In this document: positions 1-9,139 of the stretch, piece by piece
Position numbering within the stretch: position 1 is the stretch's first letter
Layout: each line of letters opens with the position of its first letter
Assembly (NCBI RefSeq): GCF_014635325.1
Contig: NZ_BMCT01000011.1
Location: forward strand, 109,489 to 173,488
Origin: Azorhizobium oxalatiphilum
GTDB taxonomy: Bacteria > Pseudomonadota > Alphaproteobacteria > Rhizobiales > Xanthobacteraceae
DNA length: 64,000 nt
Reading direction: 5' to 3'
Program-made: the position numbers and the translations under genes
Notes under the pieces: model-generated
What the model was told of the DNA's origin: nothing
Databases searched by the model: none
Seen by the model: the letters and a program-made list of their open reading frames with translations, nothing else

Positions 1-34
1 CGCATGCGGCGGGACGGGCGGCGTCGGCCGGATG

Positions 35-217
35 TCAGTCCAGCGGCGTATCGAAGGGGGACTTGGGATTGCGCAGCACCTGATTGCCGCCCGCCACGTT
101 GTCGAGCGCCTCGTCGGGAAGCGCGGTGGGGGCGTCCGGCACTGCGTCCGGCCGGCTGCCGGCGGTGCCGGCCGCGGTGGTGTCGAGGGTGGTGCCGGGC
201 TTGGTATCGGTGTCCAT
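35..217 (-). CDS. Small double-glycine leader peptide 1 (RiPP/bacteriocin-like precursor)
   Basis: A 60-residue peptide starting at an ATG preceded by a good ribosome binding site (GGAGG, 7 bases upstream). The N-terminal part is hydrophilic and rich in T, D and A. It then carries LPDEALDNVAGG, which resembles the L-x-x-x-x-L-x-x-V-x-GG cleavage motif of leaders cut by peptidase-containing ABC transporters. A 16-residue C-terminal part follows, with the element SPF. It lies 32 bases downstream of a second peptide with the same plan (250-435), and both are probably co-transcribed leftwards towards genes outside the window. Function is inferred from the motif only; no modification enzyme or transporter is visible here. 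Confidence 0.6.
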   Translation of the reverse strand: MDTDTKPGTTLDTTAAGTAGSRPDAVPDAPTALPDEALDNVAGGNQVLRNPKSPFDTPLD

Positions 218-249
218 GGGGCCTCCGCTAGGGATCGATGCGCTACGCG

Positions 250-435
250 TCAGAAGGGGGAGTCGGTGTTGCGATTGCCGATGTTGGCACCGCCGGACAC
301 GCCATCCAGTTGGTCGTCCGCCAGCGGCACGACGGCATCGGCCGCGGGCGGCGCGGCGGGCATCGTGGCTGCGGGTGTGGCGGCTGCGGGGGATACGGCT
401 GCAAGCGAGGTCTCGGTGGGCGTCTCGCCGGCCAT
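250..435 (-). CDS. Small double-glycine leader peptide 2 (RiPP/bacteriocin-like precursor)
   Basis: A 61-residue peptide with an ATG start and a GGAG ribosome binding site. Its first 35 residues are an A/P/T-rich low-complexity stretch. PLADDQLDGVSGG then matches the double-glycine leader motif of its neighbour, and the putative 12-residue core ends in SPF, as the other core contains. Two adjacent genes sharing leader logic but with different cores look like a small precursor family. It is the first gene of the pair; the bases upstream to about 540 would hold the promoter. An alternative is that both are unprocessed small secreted proteins. Translation is well supported by spacing and binding sites, function is not. 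Confidence 0.6.
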   Translation of the reverse strand: MAGETPTETSLAAVSPAAATPAATMPAAPPAADAVVPLADDQLDGVSGGANIGNRNTDSPF

Positions 436-541
436 GTGCCGTCTCCAGCTGATCGTGTCCTTGCGGACGTAGCCGCAGTCTAGCGCAGGCCTTCGCCTGC
501 CCGGAGGTATTTTGATCTGCGCGCGTAATGCTCAGCGCACG

Positions 542-568
542 AAAAAGGGCCCCGTCTCCGGGGCCCTT
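542..568 (-). terminator. Rho-independent terminator of the PRC-barrel gene
   Basis: A perfect 10-bp stem (545-554 with 559-568) and a four-base loop, followed on the minus strand by a run of five T. It starts 13 bases past the stop of the gene ending at 582. Confidence 0.9.
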
Positions 569-581
569 CCTGAGCGATGGA

Positions 582-980
582 TCAGCGCTTCCAGCGGCCG
601 TCGTATTTGAATTCGGGGGCGGCTTTCAGCGCCTCCTTGGTGGTGCTCATCACGGCCGACCATTTCTTGTCGGCCTCGCTATAGGCCACCTTCACGGCGG
701 CGGGGCGCACGATGACATAGTGCTCACCGATGCCGAGGAAGCCGCCGACGGACAGGATGTAGCCGGCGAGCTGGCCCTGCGAGAGGATGAGATCCTTGAT
801 CTCGCCCACGCTCTCATTGGCGGGGTTCGTCACCTTGAGGCCGATGAGGTTGTAGCTGAGCACATCGGTGGGCGTGGCCTTGATGAAGGTCTCGGTGGCA
901 ACCGCATTCTGGGCCTGGGCGGGAGCCAGCGGGGCTGCGAGCGCGGCGGCGGTGGCCAGAAGCACGAGGGTGCGTCGCAT
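582..980 (-). CDS. Secreted PRC-barrel domain protein
   Basis: A 132-residue protein. Residues 1-24 form a typical Sec signal peptide (MRR start, hydrophobic core, cut after AQA). The mature part is a single PRC-barrel-like domain with the characteristic stretch around ANESVGEIKDLILSQ. PRC-barrel proteins of this periplasmic type are common in alphaproteobacteria; their exact role is unknown. The reading frame is open far upstream, but the ATG at 980 has an AGGAG binding site and is immediately followed by the signal peptide, so it is taken as the start. It is transcribed alone and ends at a strong terminator. Confidence 0.85.
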   Translation of the reverse strand: MRRTLVLLATAAALAAPLAPAQAQNAVATETFIKATPTDVLSYNLIGLKVTNPANESVGEIKDLILSQGQLAGYILSVGGFLGIGEHYVIVRPAAVKVAYSEADKKWSAVMSTTKEALKAAPEFKYDGRWKR

Positions 981-1227
981 GACTGTAAACTCCTGATAAA
1001 TCACTGATACTTTTCCAAACGCGCGGTATCGACGGAGGTTCCGGCGAGGGGCGGGAAATAGTTGGATGCGAGGGATGATCCGGAGTTGCGAGACGCGCCG
1101 GAAAGCTTCTTTCCGCGGATGAAAGATGTCGCGGTTGTTCTGTTGCGTTGCAGCGGATCGGCGCGATGACGCAGGGTTGAAATGCACCTTGCTTTTTCCA
1201 CAGGCCGGTCCTAGACCCGTCAGCGGG

Positions 1228-1271
1228 ACACTCCCCCCCAACGGGGAGCGCCCATCTGTAAGGATGGATAC
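1228..1271 (+). promoter_or_regulatory. serC leader RNA, two hairpins ahead of serC
   Basis: Two adjacent hairpins lie just before the serC start: CTCCCC/GGGGAG (1231-1236 with 1243-1248) and CCATC/GATGG (1252-1256 with 1263-1267). The second contains the ribosome binding site AAGGATGG, so folding would hide it. Position, host group and two-hairpin plan agree with the known alphaproteobacterial serC RNA motif. Assignment is by eye, without a covariance search. The rest of 981-1227 shows no gene and probably holds the divergent promoters. Confidence 0.6.
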
Positions 1272-2447
1272 ATGACTGCGACGGATGCCCCGGCCCAGAA
1301 GCCGGCAAACCCCAATTTCTCTTCCGGCCCCTGCGCCAAGCGTCCCGGCTGGACGCTGGATGCGCTCCGCGACGCGCCCCTCGGCCGTTCGCACCGCGCC
1401 AAGGTCGGCAAGAACAAGCTCAAGCTGGCCATCGACCTCACCCGCGAAGTGCTGGAAGTGCCTGCGGATTACCGCATCGGCATCGTGCCCGCCTCCGACA
1501 CCGGCGCGGTGGAGATGGCCCTGTGGTCGCTGCTCGGCGCCCGTGGCGTGGACATGCTGGCCTGGGAAAGCTTCGGCGAGGGCTGGGTGACGGATGTCGC
1601 CAAGCAGCTCAAGCTTGAGAACACCCGCATCCTGAAGGCCGATTACGGCCATCTGCCGGATCTCAAGACCGTCGATTTCAACAATGACGTGGTCTTCACC
1701 TGGAACGGCACCACCTCCGGCGTGATGGTGCCGGACGCGGACTGGATTCCGGCCGATCGCGCCGGCCTGACCATCTGCGACGCCACCTCGGCCGCCTTCG
1801 CGCAGCCGCTGGAGTTCGGCAAGCTCGATGTGGTGACGTTCTCCTGGCAGAAGGTGCTGGGCGGCGAAGGCGCGCACGGCATCCTCATCCTCTCCCCGCG
1901 CGCTGTTGAGCGGCTGGAGACCTACAAGCCCGCGTGGCCGCTGCCGAAGATCTTCCGCCTCACCAAGAGCGGCAAGCTGATCGAGGGCATCTTCGAGGGC
2001 GAAACCATCAACACGCCCTCCATGCTCTGCGTGGAAGACTATATCGACGCGCTGCAGTGGGCGAAGTCCGTGGGTGGCCTGCCGGGCCTGAAAGAGCGCG
2101 CCAACCGCAATTTCGAGGCCATCGCCCAGTGGGTGCACCGCACCGCGTGGGTGGATTTCCTGGCCGTCGATCCGGTCACGCGCTCGAACACTTCGGTGTG
2201 CCTGAAGGTGGTTGATCCTGCGGTCACGTCGCTTCCGGCGGAAGCGCAGGCGGCGTTCGCCAAGGCGATCACGTCGGGCCTCGAGAAGGGCGACATCGCC
2301 TATGACATCGGCGCCTATCGCGATGCCCCTCCCGGCCTGCGCATCTGGTGCGGCGCCACCGTGCAGGCGACCGACGTGGAAGCGCTGACCGGCTGGCTGG
2401 ACTGGGCCTTCGAGGTCGCCAAGTCGTCTCTGCCGCAGGCGGCGTGA
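1272..2447 (+). CDS. serC: Phosphoserine aminotransferase
   Basis: A 391-residue fold-type I aminotransferase that converts 3-phosphohydroxypyruvate and glutamate to phosphoserine and 2-oxoglutarate in the cytoplasm, the second step of serine biosynthesis. The start region [15 protein letters not shown] and the PLP-lysine context [15 protein letters not shown] are those of the alphaproteobacterial SerC subfamily. The ATG follows a binding site buried in a leader hairpin, so translation is probably controlled. serA follows about 430 bases downstream on the same strand, separated by a palindromic repeat element. Confidence 0.95.
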   Translation: MTATDAPAQKPANPNFSSGPCAKRPGWTLDALRDAPLGRSHRAKVGKNKLKLAIDLTREVLEVPADYRIGIVPASDTGAVEMALWSLLGARGVDMLAWESFGEGWVTDVAKQLKLENTRILKADYGHLPDLKTVDFNNDVVFTWNGTTSGVMVPDADWIPADRAGLTICDATSAAFAQPLEFGKLDVVTFSWQKVLGGEGAHGILILSPRAVERLETYKPAWPLPKIFRLTKSGKLIEGIFEGETINTPSMLCVEDYIDALQWAKSVGGLPGLKERANRNFEAIAQWVHRTAWVDFLAVDPVTRSNTSVCLKVVDPAVTSLPAEAQAAFAKAITSGLEKGDIAYDIGAYRDAPPGLRIWCGATVQATDVEALTGWLDWAFEVAKSSLPQAA

Positions 2448-2520
2448 GGCGTCGCGCTGCCCGAGGCGGCGCCCACTTCAAAGCGTTCTGACACGACCTC
2501 TCCGCATCGCGTAACGCGCT

Positions 2521-2732
2521 CCCTCTCCCGCGCGAAACCGGCATACGCCGGTTTCGGCACCAGGGTGCTGAAGTCGGAAACATCCGACTTCAGTGCGGGG
2601 GAGGGCTGGGGAGGGGGCAGGGCCTGCCCCAACGGCATTCCTGCCCCAGCCGGTACGCCAAATTGTACCCGTGCGCCTGTCAGAGCGCCCGCAAGTTCCC
2701 CCTCCCAACCCTCCCCCGCAAGCGGGAGAGGG
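2521..2732. repeat. CCCTCTCCCGC-type palindromic element, copy 1
   Basis: An intergenic element bounded by inverted copies of CCCTCTCCCGC (2521-2531 and, inverted, ending 2732). Each end contains a small palindrome of the CCCTCTCCCGC/GCGGGGGAGGG kind next to a GGGGAGGGGG tract. The left palindrome is split by about 60 bases that form two hairpins of their own (arms ACCGGC/GCCGGT and CTGAAGTCGGA/TCCGACTTCAG). A shorter, uninterrupted relative lies at 33473-33621. No coding potential. It fills most of the serC-serA gap (2448-2876). Confidence 0.75.
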
Positions 2733-2876
2733 CTGCAAAGGGAGAGGGCGCGCAGAGCGTCAGATCGCCGGCGCCGTTTGCCCGGCCAGTGAGCCAAAAT
2801 TCATCAGAGCCGGCCGCCGCTCGAGTCCCGTATCGCGGCGGCCTGACCCGACATCACGCAACCCGGAGCCCCCAAT

Positions 2877-4463
2877 ATGGCCCCCCGCGTTCTGATTTCC
2901 GACAAACTCTCCGATGCCGCCGTGCAGATCTTCAAGGATCGCGGCGTGGACGTGGATTTCCGCCCCGAACTCGGCAAGGACAAGGACAAGCTCGCCGAGA
3001 TCATCGGCGACTATGACGGCCTCGCCATCCGCTCGGCCACCAAGGTGACGCCGAAGATCCTGGAGAAGGCCACGCGCCTCAAGGTGATCGGCCGCGCCGG
3101 CATCGGCGTCGATAACGTCGACATCCCGGCCGCCTCCGCCAAGGGCGTGATCGTGATGAACACGCCGTTCGGCAATTCCATCACCACCGCCGAGCACGCC
3201 ATCGCCATGATGTTCGCGCTCGCCCGGCAGATCCCGCAGGCGGATGCGTCCACCCAGGCCGGCAAGTGGGAGAAGAACCGCTTCATGGGCGTGGAGCTGA
3301 CCGCCAAGACGCTCGGCATCATCGGCTGCGGCAACATCGGCGCCATCGTCGCCGAGCGCGGCATCGGCCTGAAGATGAAGGTCATCGCCTTCGATCCCTT
3401 CCTCTCCCCTGAGCGCGCGCTCACCATCGGCGTGGAGAAGGTGGAGCTGGACGACCTGCTCGCCCGCGCCGACGTGATCACCCTGCACACCCCGCTCACC
3501 GAGAAGACGAAGAACGTGCTTTCGGCCGAGGCGCTGGCGAAGACCAGGAAGGGCGTGCGCATCATCAATTGCGCGCGCGGCGGGCTGGTGGATGAGGTGG
3601 CGCTGCGCGCGGCCCTCGACAGCGGCCATGTGGCGGGCGCGGCCTTCGACGTGTTCGGCGTGGAGCCGGCGGAGGAGAACCCGCTGTTCGGCCATCCCAA
3701 CGTGGTCTGCACGCCGCATCTGGGCGCCGCCACCACCGAGGCGCAGGAGAATGTGGCCCTGCAGGTGGCCGAGCAGATGAGCGACTATCTGCTCAACGGC
3801 GCCATCTCCAATGCGGTGAACTTCCCCTCCATCACGGCGGAAGAGGCACCCAAGCTGAAGCCCTTCATCGCGCTTGCCGAAAAGCTCGGCTCGTTCGCCG
3901 GCCAGCTCACCGACAGCGACATCCAGACCGTGCGCATCACCTATGAGGGCGCGGTGGCTGATCAGAAGATCAAGGCGCTCACCAGCGCTGCCATCGCCGG
4001 CCTGCTGCGCCCGGCGCTGGCGGACGTGAACGTGGTGTCCGCCCCCAGCATCGCCAAGGAGCGCGGCATCGTGGTGGAGGAAACCACCCGCGCCGCCGAG
4101 GGCGATTACGACAGCCTGATCACCCTCTCCATCACCAGCGACAAGTATGAGCGCGCGGTGTCGGGCACGGTGTTCGCCGATGGCCAGCCGCGCATCGTGG
4201 ACATCAAGGGCATCAAGGTGGATGCGGAGTTCGCGCCCTCCATGATCTACATCACCAATGAGGACAAGCCCGGCTTCATCGGCCGCTTCGCCTCGCTTCT
4301 GGGCGATGCGGGCATCAACATCGCCACCTTCGCGCTCGGCCGCGACCGGCAGGGTGGGGACGCCATCGCGCTGGTGGAAGTGGACGGCCCGCTGCCGGCG
4401 GAGGTGCTGGAGAAGGTCACGGCCCTGCCGCATGTGAAGCAGGCCAAGCCCCTGACCTTCTGA
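2877..4463 (+). CDS. serA: D-3-phosphoglycerate dehydrogenase
   Basis: A 528-residue enzyme that oxidises 3-phosphoglycerate with NAD+ in the first step of serine biosynthesis. It has the N-terminal catalytic/NAD-binding core (Rossmann motif GIIGCGNIG, then INCARGGLVDE and TPHLGAATTEA with the catalytic histidine), an intervening domain (about 320-450) and a C-terminal ACT domain (ITNEDKPGFIGRF onwards). This is the long form of the enzyme, in which the ACT domain normally gives serine feedback control. The order serC-serA is usual in alphaproteobacteria. A terminator follows at 4489. Confidence 0.96.
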   Translation: MAPRVLISDKLSDAAVQIFKDRGVDVDFRPELGKDKDKLAEIIGDYDGLAIRSATKVTPKILEKATRLKVIGRAGIGVDNVDIPAASAKGVIVMNTPFGNSITTAEHAIAMMFALARQIPQADASTQAGKWEKNRFMGVELTAKTLGIIGCGNIGAIVAERGIGLKMKVIAFDPFLSPERALTIGVEKVELDDLLARADVITLHTPLTEKTKNVLSAEALAKTRKGVRIINCARGGLVDEVALRAALDSGHVAGAAFDVFGVEPAEENPLFGHPNVVCTPHLGAATTEAQENVALQVAEQMSDYLLNGAISNAVNFPSITAEEAPKLKPFIALAEKLGSFAGQLTDSDIQTVRITYEGAVADQKIKALTSAAIAGLLRPALADVNVVSAPSIAKERGIVVEETTRAAEGDYDSLITLSITSDKYERAVSGTVFADGQPRIVDIKGIKVDAEFAPSMIYITNEDKPGFIGRFASLLGDAGINIATFALGRDRQGGDAIALVEVDGPLPAEVLEKVTALPHVKQAKPLTF

Positions 4464-4488
4464 GGGTTTTCCGCCCTTCACGCTCTGG

Positions 4489-4515
4489 AAAAGGCCGCCC
4501 TCGGGCGGCCTTTTT
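4489..4515 (+). terminator. Rho-independent terminator after serA
   Basis: Stem AAGGCCGCCC/GGGCGGCCTT (4491-4500 with 4503-4512) followed by a T run. It ends the serC-serA transcript. Confidence 0.9.
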
Positions 4516-4622
4516 GCGTTCTTCGGCGAGGCGGTAGCAACCTGCACCGCCTTTCGCGCGTTCATGCCCTACAACAGCTTGACCTTGGGGGCGCCCGCCC
4601 CGCAGCAAACGGCAGGAGCGGC

Positions 4623-7328
4623 ATGTCCGGTTTGAGCGTTTCGCGGATCTCGGTTCTGGTGGCGCTCGGCGCCGGTCTGCTGGCATCTGCGCCCGCGCGT
4701 GCGCAGACACAGACCTTCACGCCGAGGCTGGACGGGTGCGAGCAGATGCTCGCCAAAGGCGACCGGGCGCAGGGCGTTCCCTGCCTGCGGCGCGCGCTGA
4801 AAACGCTCGCGGCCGGCACCGACGATGACAGGACGCTCACCGCCTATCGCGAATGGGCTGAGGCCTTCCAGCGCAGCCGCGAAACCGAGACCGCCAAAGC
4901 CCTGTTCGAGGAAGGGCTCGCCACCAGGGCGGCGCAAAAGCCCAGCATCCAGCTGGGGCTGCTGCATTTCTATTATTCCTACCGCCTGCTCCAGCATACG
5001 CCGGACACCGCCGCCTCGCTGGATCATGCCCGCAAGGCGCTGGACATTCTGGAGCGCATGGCGGGCCCGGATGCCTATGACACCATCTCCGCCCGCGACA
5101 ATCTGGCGAGCCAGCTCACCAATTCCGGCGCCATTGCGCTCGGGCTCAATCTGGCGGAAGCCAATTACGAGGCGGCCGAGCGTGCGCTGGGCGAGGATGA
5201 GCCGCTCACCTGGCGCACCGCCAACAATTTCGCCGAGGGGCTGCGCTCCATCGGCCGGCCGGAAGCCGCCGTTCCCATCGACCGCATGCTGCTCAGGAAG
5301 CGCATCAAGCATTATGGGGAAGGGTCGATTCAGGCGCTGGTGAGCGCCAGCAATCAGGGGCTCAATTATCTGGAGCTGGGCGACAAGGAGCAGGCGCTGC
5401 GCCATTTCGACCTTCAGGCGCGTTTCGGGAAAAAACTCGCCGATCCGCGCTCCGAGCATGAGGCGCAGGGCTACGCCTGGGCCACCTATGCCGCGATCCT
5501 GTTCGATCCCGACCGCCAGACGCGGCCGAAGTCGCTGGAGACACTCACCGAGATCAAGAACTGGCGCAGCGCGCCGGAACTCATGCAGGTGAAGGCCGCC
5601 CAGCTTGCCGCCACGGTGGCCGAGAAGCAGGGCAAGGTGCGGCAGGGGCTCTCCTTGCGCGAGGCGGCCTATGAGATCTCGAAGGCCACCTATACGGAGC
5701 GCAACCCGCTCACCTTCGATGCGCTGCTCGGCGTGGCCGAGGCCCATGTGCGCAATCAGGAACCCGACAAGGCGCTGGCCCTGTTCATCAGGCTCGACAC
5801 CACGCTGCACGCCTGGGCCTTGCAGGAGATCGGCACGTCCGGCAACCGCTTCATCGCCGAGACCACGCGCGTGCTGGCGGACAATTTCCTCTATGCCTTC
5901 GGCCGCTTCGCGCTGGCAGAACCGAGCGCCCGCTCAGCATTCGCGGACGCCGCCGGCCGCTGGAAGACCATGGAGAGCGGCACCCGCGTGCGCCTGCGCC
6001 AGATGGTCGATCAACTGCCCGACGATCTGCGCCCGCAGGCGCAGGAGGTGATCCGCCTCATGGGCCAGCAGCAGGAGGTGCTCTCCGAGCGCCGCTCGGC
6101 CGCCGATCGCGTGGCCGATGCCGCGCTGGCGGCGGATGCCAAGGCCAAGCTCGCCACGCTGGAAGCGCGCCTCAAGGACATGCCGGCCCCGAGCGGCATG
6201 GTCGCCGAGGCGCTGGCGGACAAGGACGCGCTGGTCAATTTCGTGGTCATCACCCGCCGCGCGGGCCTGCGCAGCAGCGCGGACGCCATCGAGGATGTGC
6301 GCCTCGTCGCGGTGGTGCGTCGCAAGGGCCTGACCCCGGCGCTGCATGATTACGGCCCGCTGGACGGGATCGCCGACAGGCTGGTGGCCGAGCGCAAGCC
6401 CAAAGGCGAAGATACGCGCGATGCCGGCAAGGAGAAGGCCGGCGGTGCGGGCTTCAACGATGTGCTCCTTGCCCCGCTGGCCGGCGCCCTCGGCGGCGCT
6501 GAGCGGCTGTTCATCGTACCCTCGGCCGAACTTTACGCCGTGCCCTTCCCGCTGCTGCGCGACGATGCGGGCCGTTATCTCGACGAGCGCTTCGAGGTGC
6601 ATATCCTCACCCGCGAGGATGCGGTACTCACCGCCGGCCGCAATGATCGCCTGGCATCCGGCGGCAAGGCGCTGCTGGCCGGCGGGCTCGATTTCTCCAG
6701 CGGCAAGGAGAAGGGCGCGCGGGCACTGCCCGCGACGGCCCGGGAAGTCAGCCAGATCGACACGGTGCTCGCGAGCGCCGGCTACAGCACCACCCTGCTC
6801 ACCGGCGCCGCCGGCACCGAGCCGGCGCTGAAGGCGGCGATCCCGCAGGCCTCCATCGTGCATCTGGCCACCCACGGCTTCTTCGAGGAGCCCGAGCGCG
6901 GTGTCAGCGCGCTGTGGCGGGCGGGCCTCGTGCTGGCCCGTTCCGGCGACGACAAGCCGCCGCGTCCCAATCCCACGGACGGCTTCCTCTATGCGCAGGA
7001 GCTGATGGGCTGGGACCTGTCGGCGGTGGATCTGGTGGTGCTGTCCGCCTGCGAGACCGGGGCGGGCGATGAAAGCGCGGTGAGCGCCATTCGCGGCCTG
7101 CCCACGGCGCTGGGCATTGCCGGGGCGCGGCGCTCGCTGCTCACCCTGTGGCCGGTGGCGGATACGGGGGCGGCGAACTTCATGATCGCCTTCTACAAGC
7201 ACGCGGCCGAGCCCGGCACCACGTACGCCGCCGCGCTGCGCCAGACCCGCCGCGATGCCATCGCCGGCAAGATCAGGGGCGCGGAAGACCCGGATCTGTG
7301 GGCGAGTTTCGTGATGTTCGAGGGGTGA
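4623..7328 (+). CDS. Exported TPR and CHAT-domain protein (caspase-like protease)
   Basis: A 901-residue protein. Residues 1-27 are a signal peptide (cut after ARA). Residues of about 60-480 are helical and TPR-like, and a C-terminal CHAT domain covers about 570-901. The CHAT catalytic pair is present: His751 in HLATHGFF and Cys810 in LSACETG, so the peptidase should be active. CHAT proteins are caspase-family proteases; in bacteria some are effectors of defence systems, but this one appears to be exported and stands alone after a terminator with its own ribosome binding site (GGAG). Its substrate is unknown. It converges, four bases apart, on the DMT transporter gene. Confidence 0.9.
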   Translation: MSGLSVSRISVLVALGAGLLASAPARAQTQTFTPRLDGCEQMLAKGDRAQGVPCLRRALKTLAAGTDDDRTLTAYREWAEAFQRSRETETAKALFEEGLATRAAQKPSIQLGLLHFYYSYRLLQHTPDTAASLDHARKALDILERMAGPDAYDTISARDNLASQLTNSGAIALGLNLAEANYEAAERALGEDEPLTWRTANNFAEGLRSIGRPEAAVPIDRMLLRKRIKHYGEGSIQALVSASNQGLNYLELGDKEQALRHFDLQARFGKKLADPRSEHEAQGYAWATYAAILFDPDRQTRPKSLETLTEIKNWRSAPELMQVKAAQLAATVAEKQGKVRQGLSLREAAYEISKATYTERNPLTFDALLGVAEAHVRNQEPDKALALFIRLDTTLHAWALQEIGTSGNRFIAETTRVLADNFLYAFGRFALAEPSARSAFADAAGRWKTMESGTRVRLRQMVDQLPDDLRPQAQEVIRLMGQQQEVLSERRSAADRVADAALAADAKAKLATLEARLKDMPAPSGMVAEALADKDALVNFVVITRRAGLRSSADAIEDVRLVAVVRRKGLTPALHDYGPLDGIADRLVAERKPKGEDTRDAGKEKAGGAGFNDVLLAPLAGALGGAERLFIVPSAELYAVPFPLLRDDAGRYLDERFEVHILTREDAVLTAGRNDRLASGGKALLAGGLDFSSGKEKGARALPATAREVSQIDTVLASAGYSTTLLTGAAGTEPALKAAIPQASIVHLATHGFFEEPERGVSALWRAGLVLARSGDDKPPRPNPTDGFLYAQELMGWDLSAVDLVVLSACETGAGDESAVSAIRGLPTALGIAGARRSLLTLWPVADTGAANFMIAFYKHAAEPGTTYAAALRQTRRDAIAGKIRGAEDPDLWASFVMFEG

Positions 7329-7332
7329 AGAC

Positions 7333-8367
7333 TTACGCCCCGTCCGGCGGCACGGGTGGCACCGGGCGGGCGCGGGTGGCGATCACGATGCCCACCAGCA
7401 CCAGCACATAGCCCGCCCCGTGGAACCAGGCGAAACGCTCGCCCAGAAACAGGATGGCCAGCGCCGAGCCGAACACCGGCATCAGGTGCAGGAAGGGCGC
7501 CGCCCGGTTGGCTCCCACCAGTTGCACGCCGCGATTGAAGGCCAGATAGGCGATGAGCGAGGGGCCGGTGCAGATATAGGCCAGCACCAGCAGCGTGAAG
7601 CGATCGAAGTGCAGCGGCACGCCGCTCGCCTGCTCGATGATCGCCGCCGGCACCAACTGCACCGCCCCGATGAGCATGATGCTGGCGAGGAAGGACAGCT
7701 GCCCCATGGGCGGGCGCACCCGCAGGATGGCCATGTAGAAGCCGTAGATCACCAGCGCGATCAGGATCCACACGTCGCCGGCATTGAGCCGAAGATGCAG
7801 CAGGGTGTCGGGATCGCCCTTGCTGATGATGACGATGACGCCGGCCAGCGAGACGAGAATACCCGTCGCCTGTCCGCCGGAGAGGCGATCGCGGAACAGG
7901 AACAGGCTCCACAGCGCCACCAGCAGCGGCCCCACGGACTGCACCAGCAGGCCGTTGATGGCCTGCGTATATTGCAGGCCGTAATAGCTCATGGCGTTGT
8001 AGCAGGAGATGCCGCAGGCGGCGAGAACCACCAGCCGCCAGAAGTGCCGGCGGATGAGCGGGGCGTCGCGCTTCAGCTCGGCCCAGGCGAAGGGCAGGAT
8101 GATGAGCGTGGCGCCGAACCAGCGCAGGCAGGCGATGGTGATGGGCGGCACCGAGCCGGCCATGAAGCGGCCGAGCACGATGTTGATGGCCCACAGCAGC
8201 GAGGTCAGCGTGAGCAGCGCATAGGGCGCGTTGACGAGCGGCGCCAGCAGGCGGCCGGTGGGGGAGCGGGGGGCATCCGGCTGGTGCGCCTCTCCGGGCG
8301 GACTGGCTGGCGCGGAGTCGGCGGTGCGGCCGCTGGGGGCGGGGCGGGGCATCGGTCCCGGTGACAT
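7333..8367 (-). CDS. DMT-superfamily (EamA) transporter
   Basis: A 344-residue inner-membrane protein with about ten hydrophobic segments arranged as two EamA repeats. It is a drug/metabolite exporter-type permease with unknown substrate. The frame is open for a further 45 codons upstream, but that stretch is P/G/R-rich. The ATG at 8367 has a GAGGA binding site six bases away, so it is preferred; an ATG at 8352 is also possible. The 177 bases between this start and dsbB hold no other gene. Confidence 0.88.
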   Translation of the reverse strand: MSPGPMPRPAPSGRTADSAPASPPGEAHQPDAPRSPTGRLLAPLVNAPYALLTLTSLLWAINIVLGRFMAGSVPPITIACLRWFGATLIILPFAWAELKRDAPLIRRHFWRLVVLAACGISCYNAMSYYGLQYTQAINGLLVQSVGPLLVALWSLFLFRDRLSGGQATGILVSLAGVIVIISKGDPDTLLHLRLNAGDVWILIALVIYGFYMAILRVRPPMGQLSFLASIMLIGAVQLVPAAIIEQASGVPLHFDRFTLLVLAYICTGPSLIAYLAFNRGVQLVGANRAAPFLHLMPVFGSALAILFLGERFAWFHGAGYVLVLVGIVIATRARPVPPVPPDGA

Positions 8368-8544
8368 CGGTCCTCGTGGCACGTTTCCTGTGGCGCCCGG
8401 TGGGCCGGGCGTCTTCTTGTCAGGCGCCCTTACGAAACGCCCTGCATCCACCTCTACCCCGCCTCGGCCGCCACGGGAAATGAAACTGCGTGGGGAACCC
8501 ATCTCGTCCGGTGATGGAGGAGGGAAGTCGCGTTCGGAAACGGC

Positions 8545-9129
8545 TCAGTTCTGCAGCAGCAGGTAGCCCGTGGGATCATCCGGGCAGAGGCCACCGGCGC
8601 ATTCCAGCACCGTGGAGGTGCCGTTGGCCAGCGCCAGCAACGCCGCCAGCGCCACCATGGCAAGGCTGAAGGTGGCGGCGGTGGAGGTGGCGCTCCCGGA
8701 GGCGGGCGCGTCCGCCTCTTCCTCGCGCACGAACTGGCCGTCGAACAGCAGCATGGCGGCGCTGCCGAGGATGATGGCCAGATAGACGATGAAGGCCCAG
8801 GTGTAGAAATGCAGGCCCATCAGCGCATCGCCATAGGTGCCGGTGCCGGGCACGATGTGCAGCAGGATCTGCCGCGAGGAGATGCAGGCGCCGAGGAAGG
8901 CGGAGAGGATCACCACCGCATAATGGCTGGGGCGCGGGCCGAACTTCACGTTGAGCGCAAGGCCCAGCGAGGCGCCCGCGAAGCCCGCGCGCTGGAGGAT
9001 GCAGAGCGGGCAGGGGATGTCGCCGAAGGCGATCTGGTCCACGAAGGCGACGATGAGCACGAGGCTCACCGCCAGCAGGCCGAGAGCATTGAGCAGGCGT
9101 GCGGTGGGGGCGTTAAGGAGGCCGATCAT
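8545..9129 (-). CDS. dsbB: DsbB-family disulfide bond formation protein
   Basis: A 194-residue inner-membrane protein with several membrane spans. It carries the DsbB redox motif CPLC in GDIPCPLCILQRAG within the first periplasmic loop and further cysteines near the C-terminus (ECAGGLC). DsbB oxidises the periplasmic thiol oxidase DsbA and passes electrons to quinone. The upstream small gene ends ten bases before this ATG, so the two are translationally linked. The start at 9129 was chosen over a longer frame because GAGGG lies upstream and the following sequence leads straight into the first membrane helix. Confidence 0.85.
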   Translation of the reverse strand: MIGLLNAPTARLLNALGLLAVSLVLIVAFVDQIAFGDIPCPLCILQRAGFAGASLGLALNVKFGPRPSHYAVVILSAFLGACISSRQILLHIVPGTGTYGDALMGLHFYTWAFIVYLAIILGSAAMLLFDGQFVREEEADAPASGSATSTAATFSLAMVALAALLALANGTSTVLECAGGLCPDDPTGYLLLQN

Positions 9130-9139
9130 CCGTGTGCCC

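Noticed and set aside
2760..4565. 601-codon minus-strand frame opposite serA
   Set aside because: No domain, no binding site; serA is certain.
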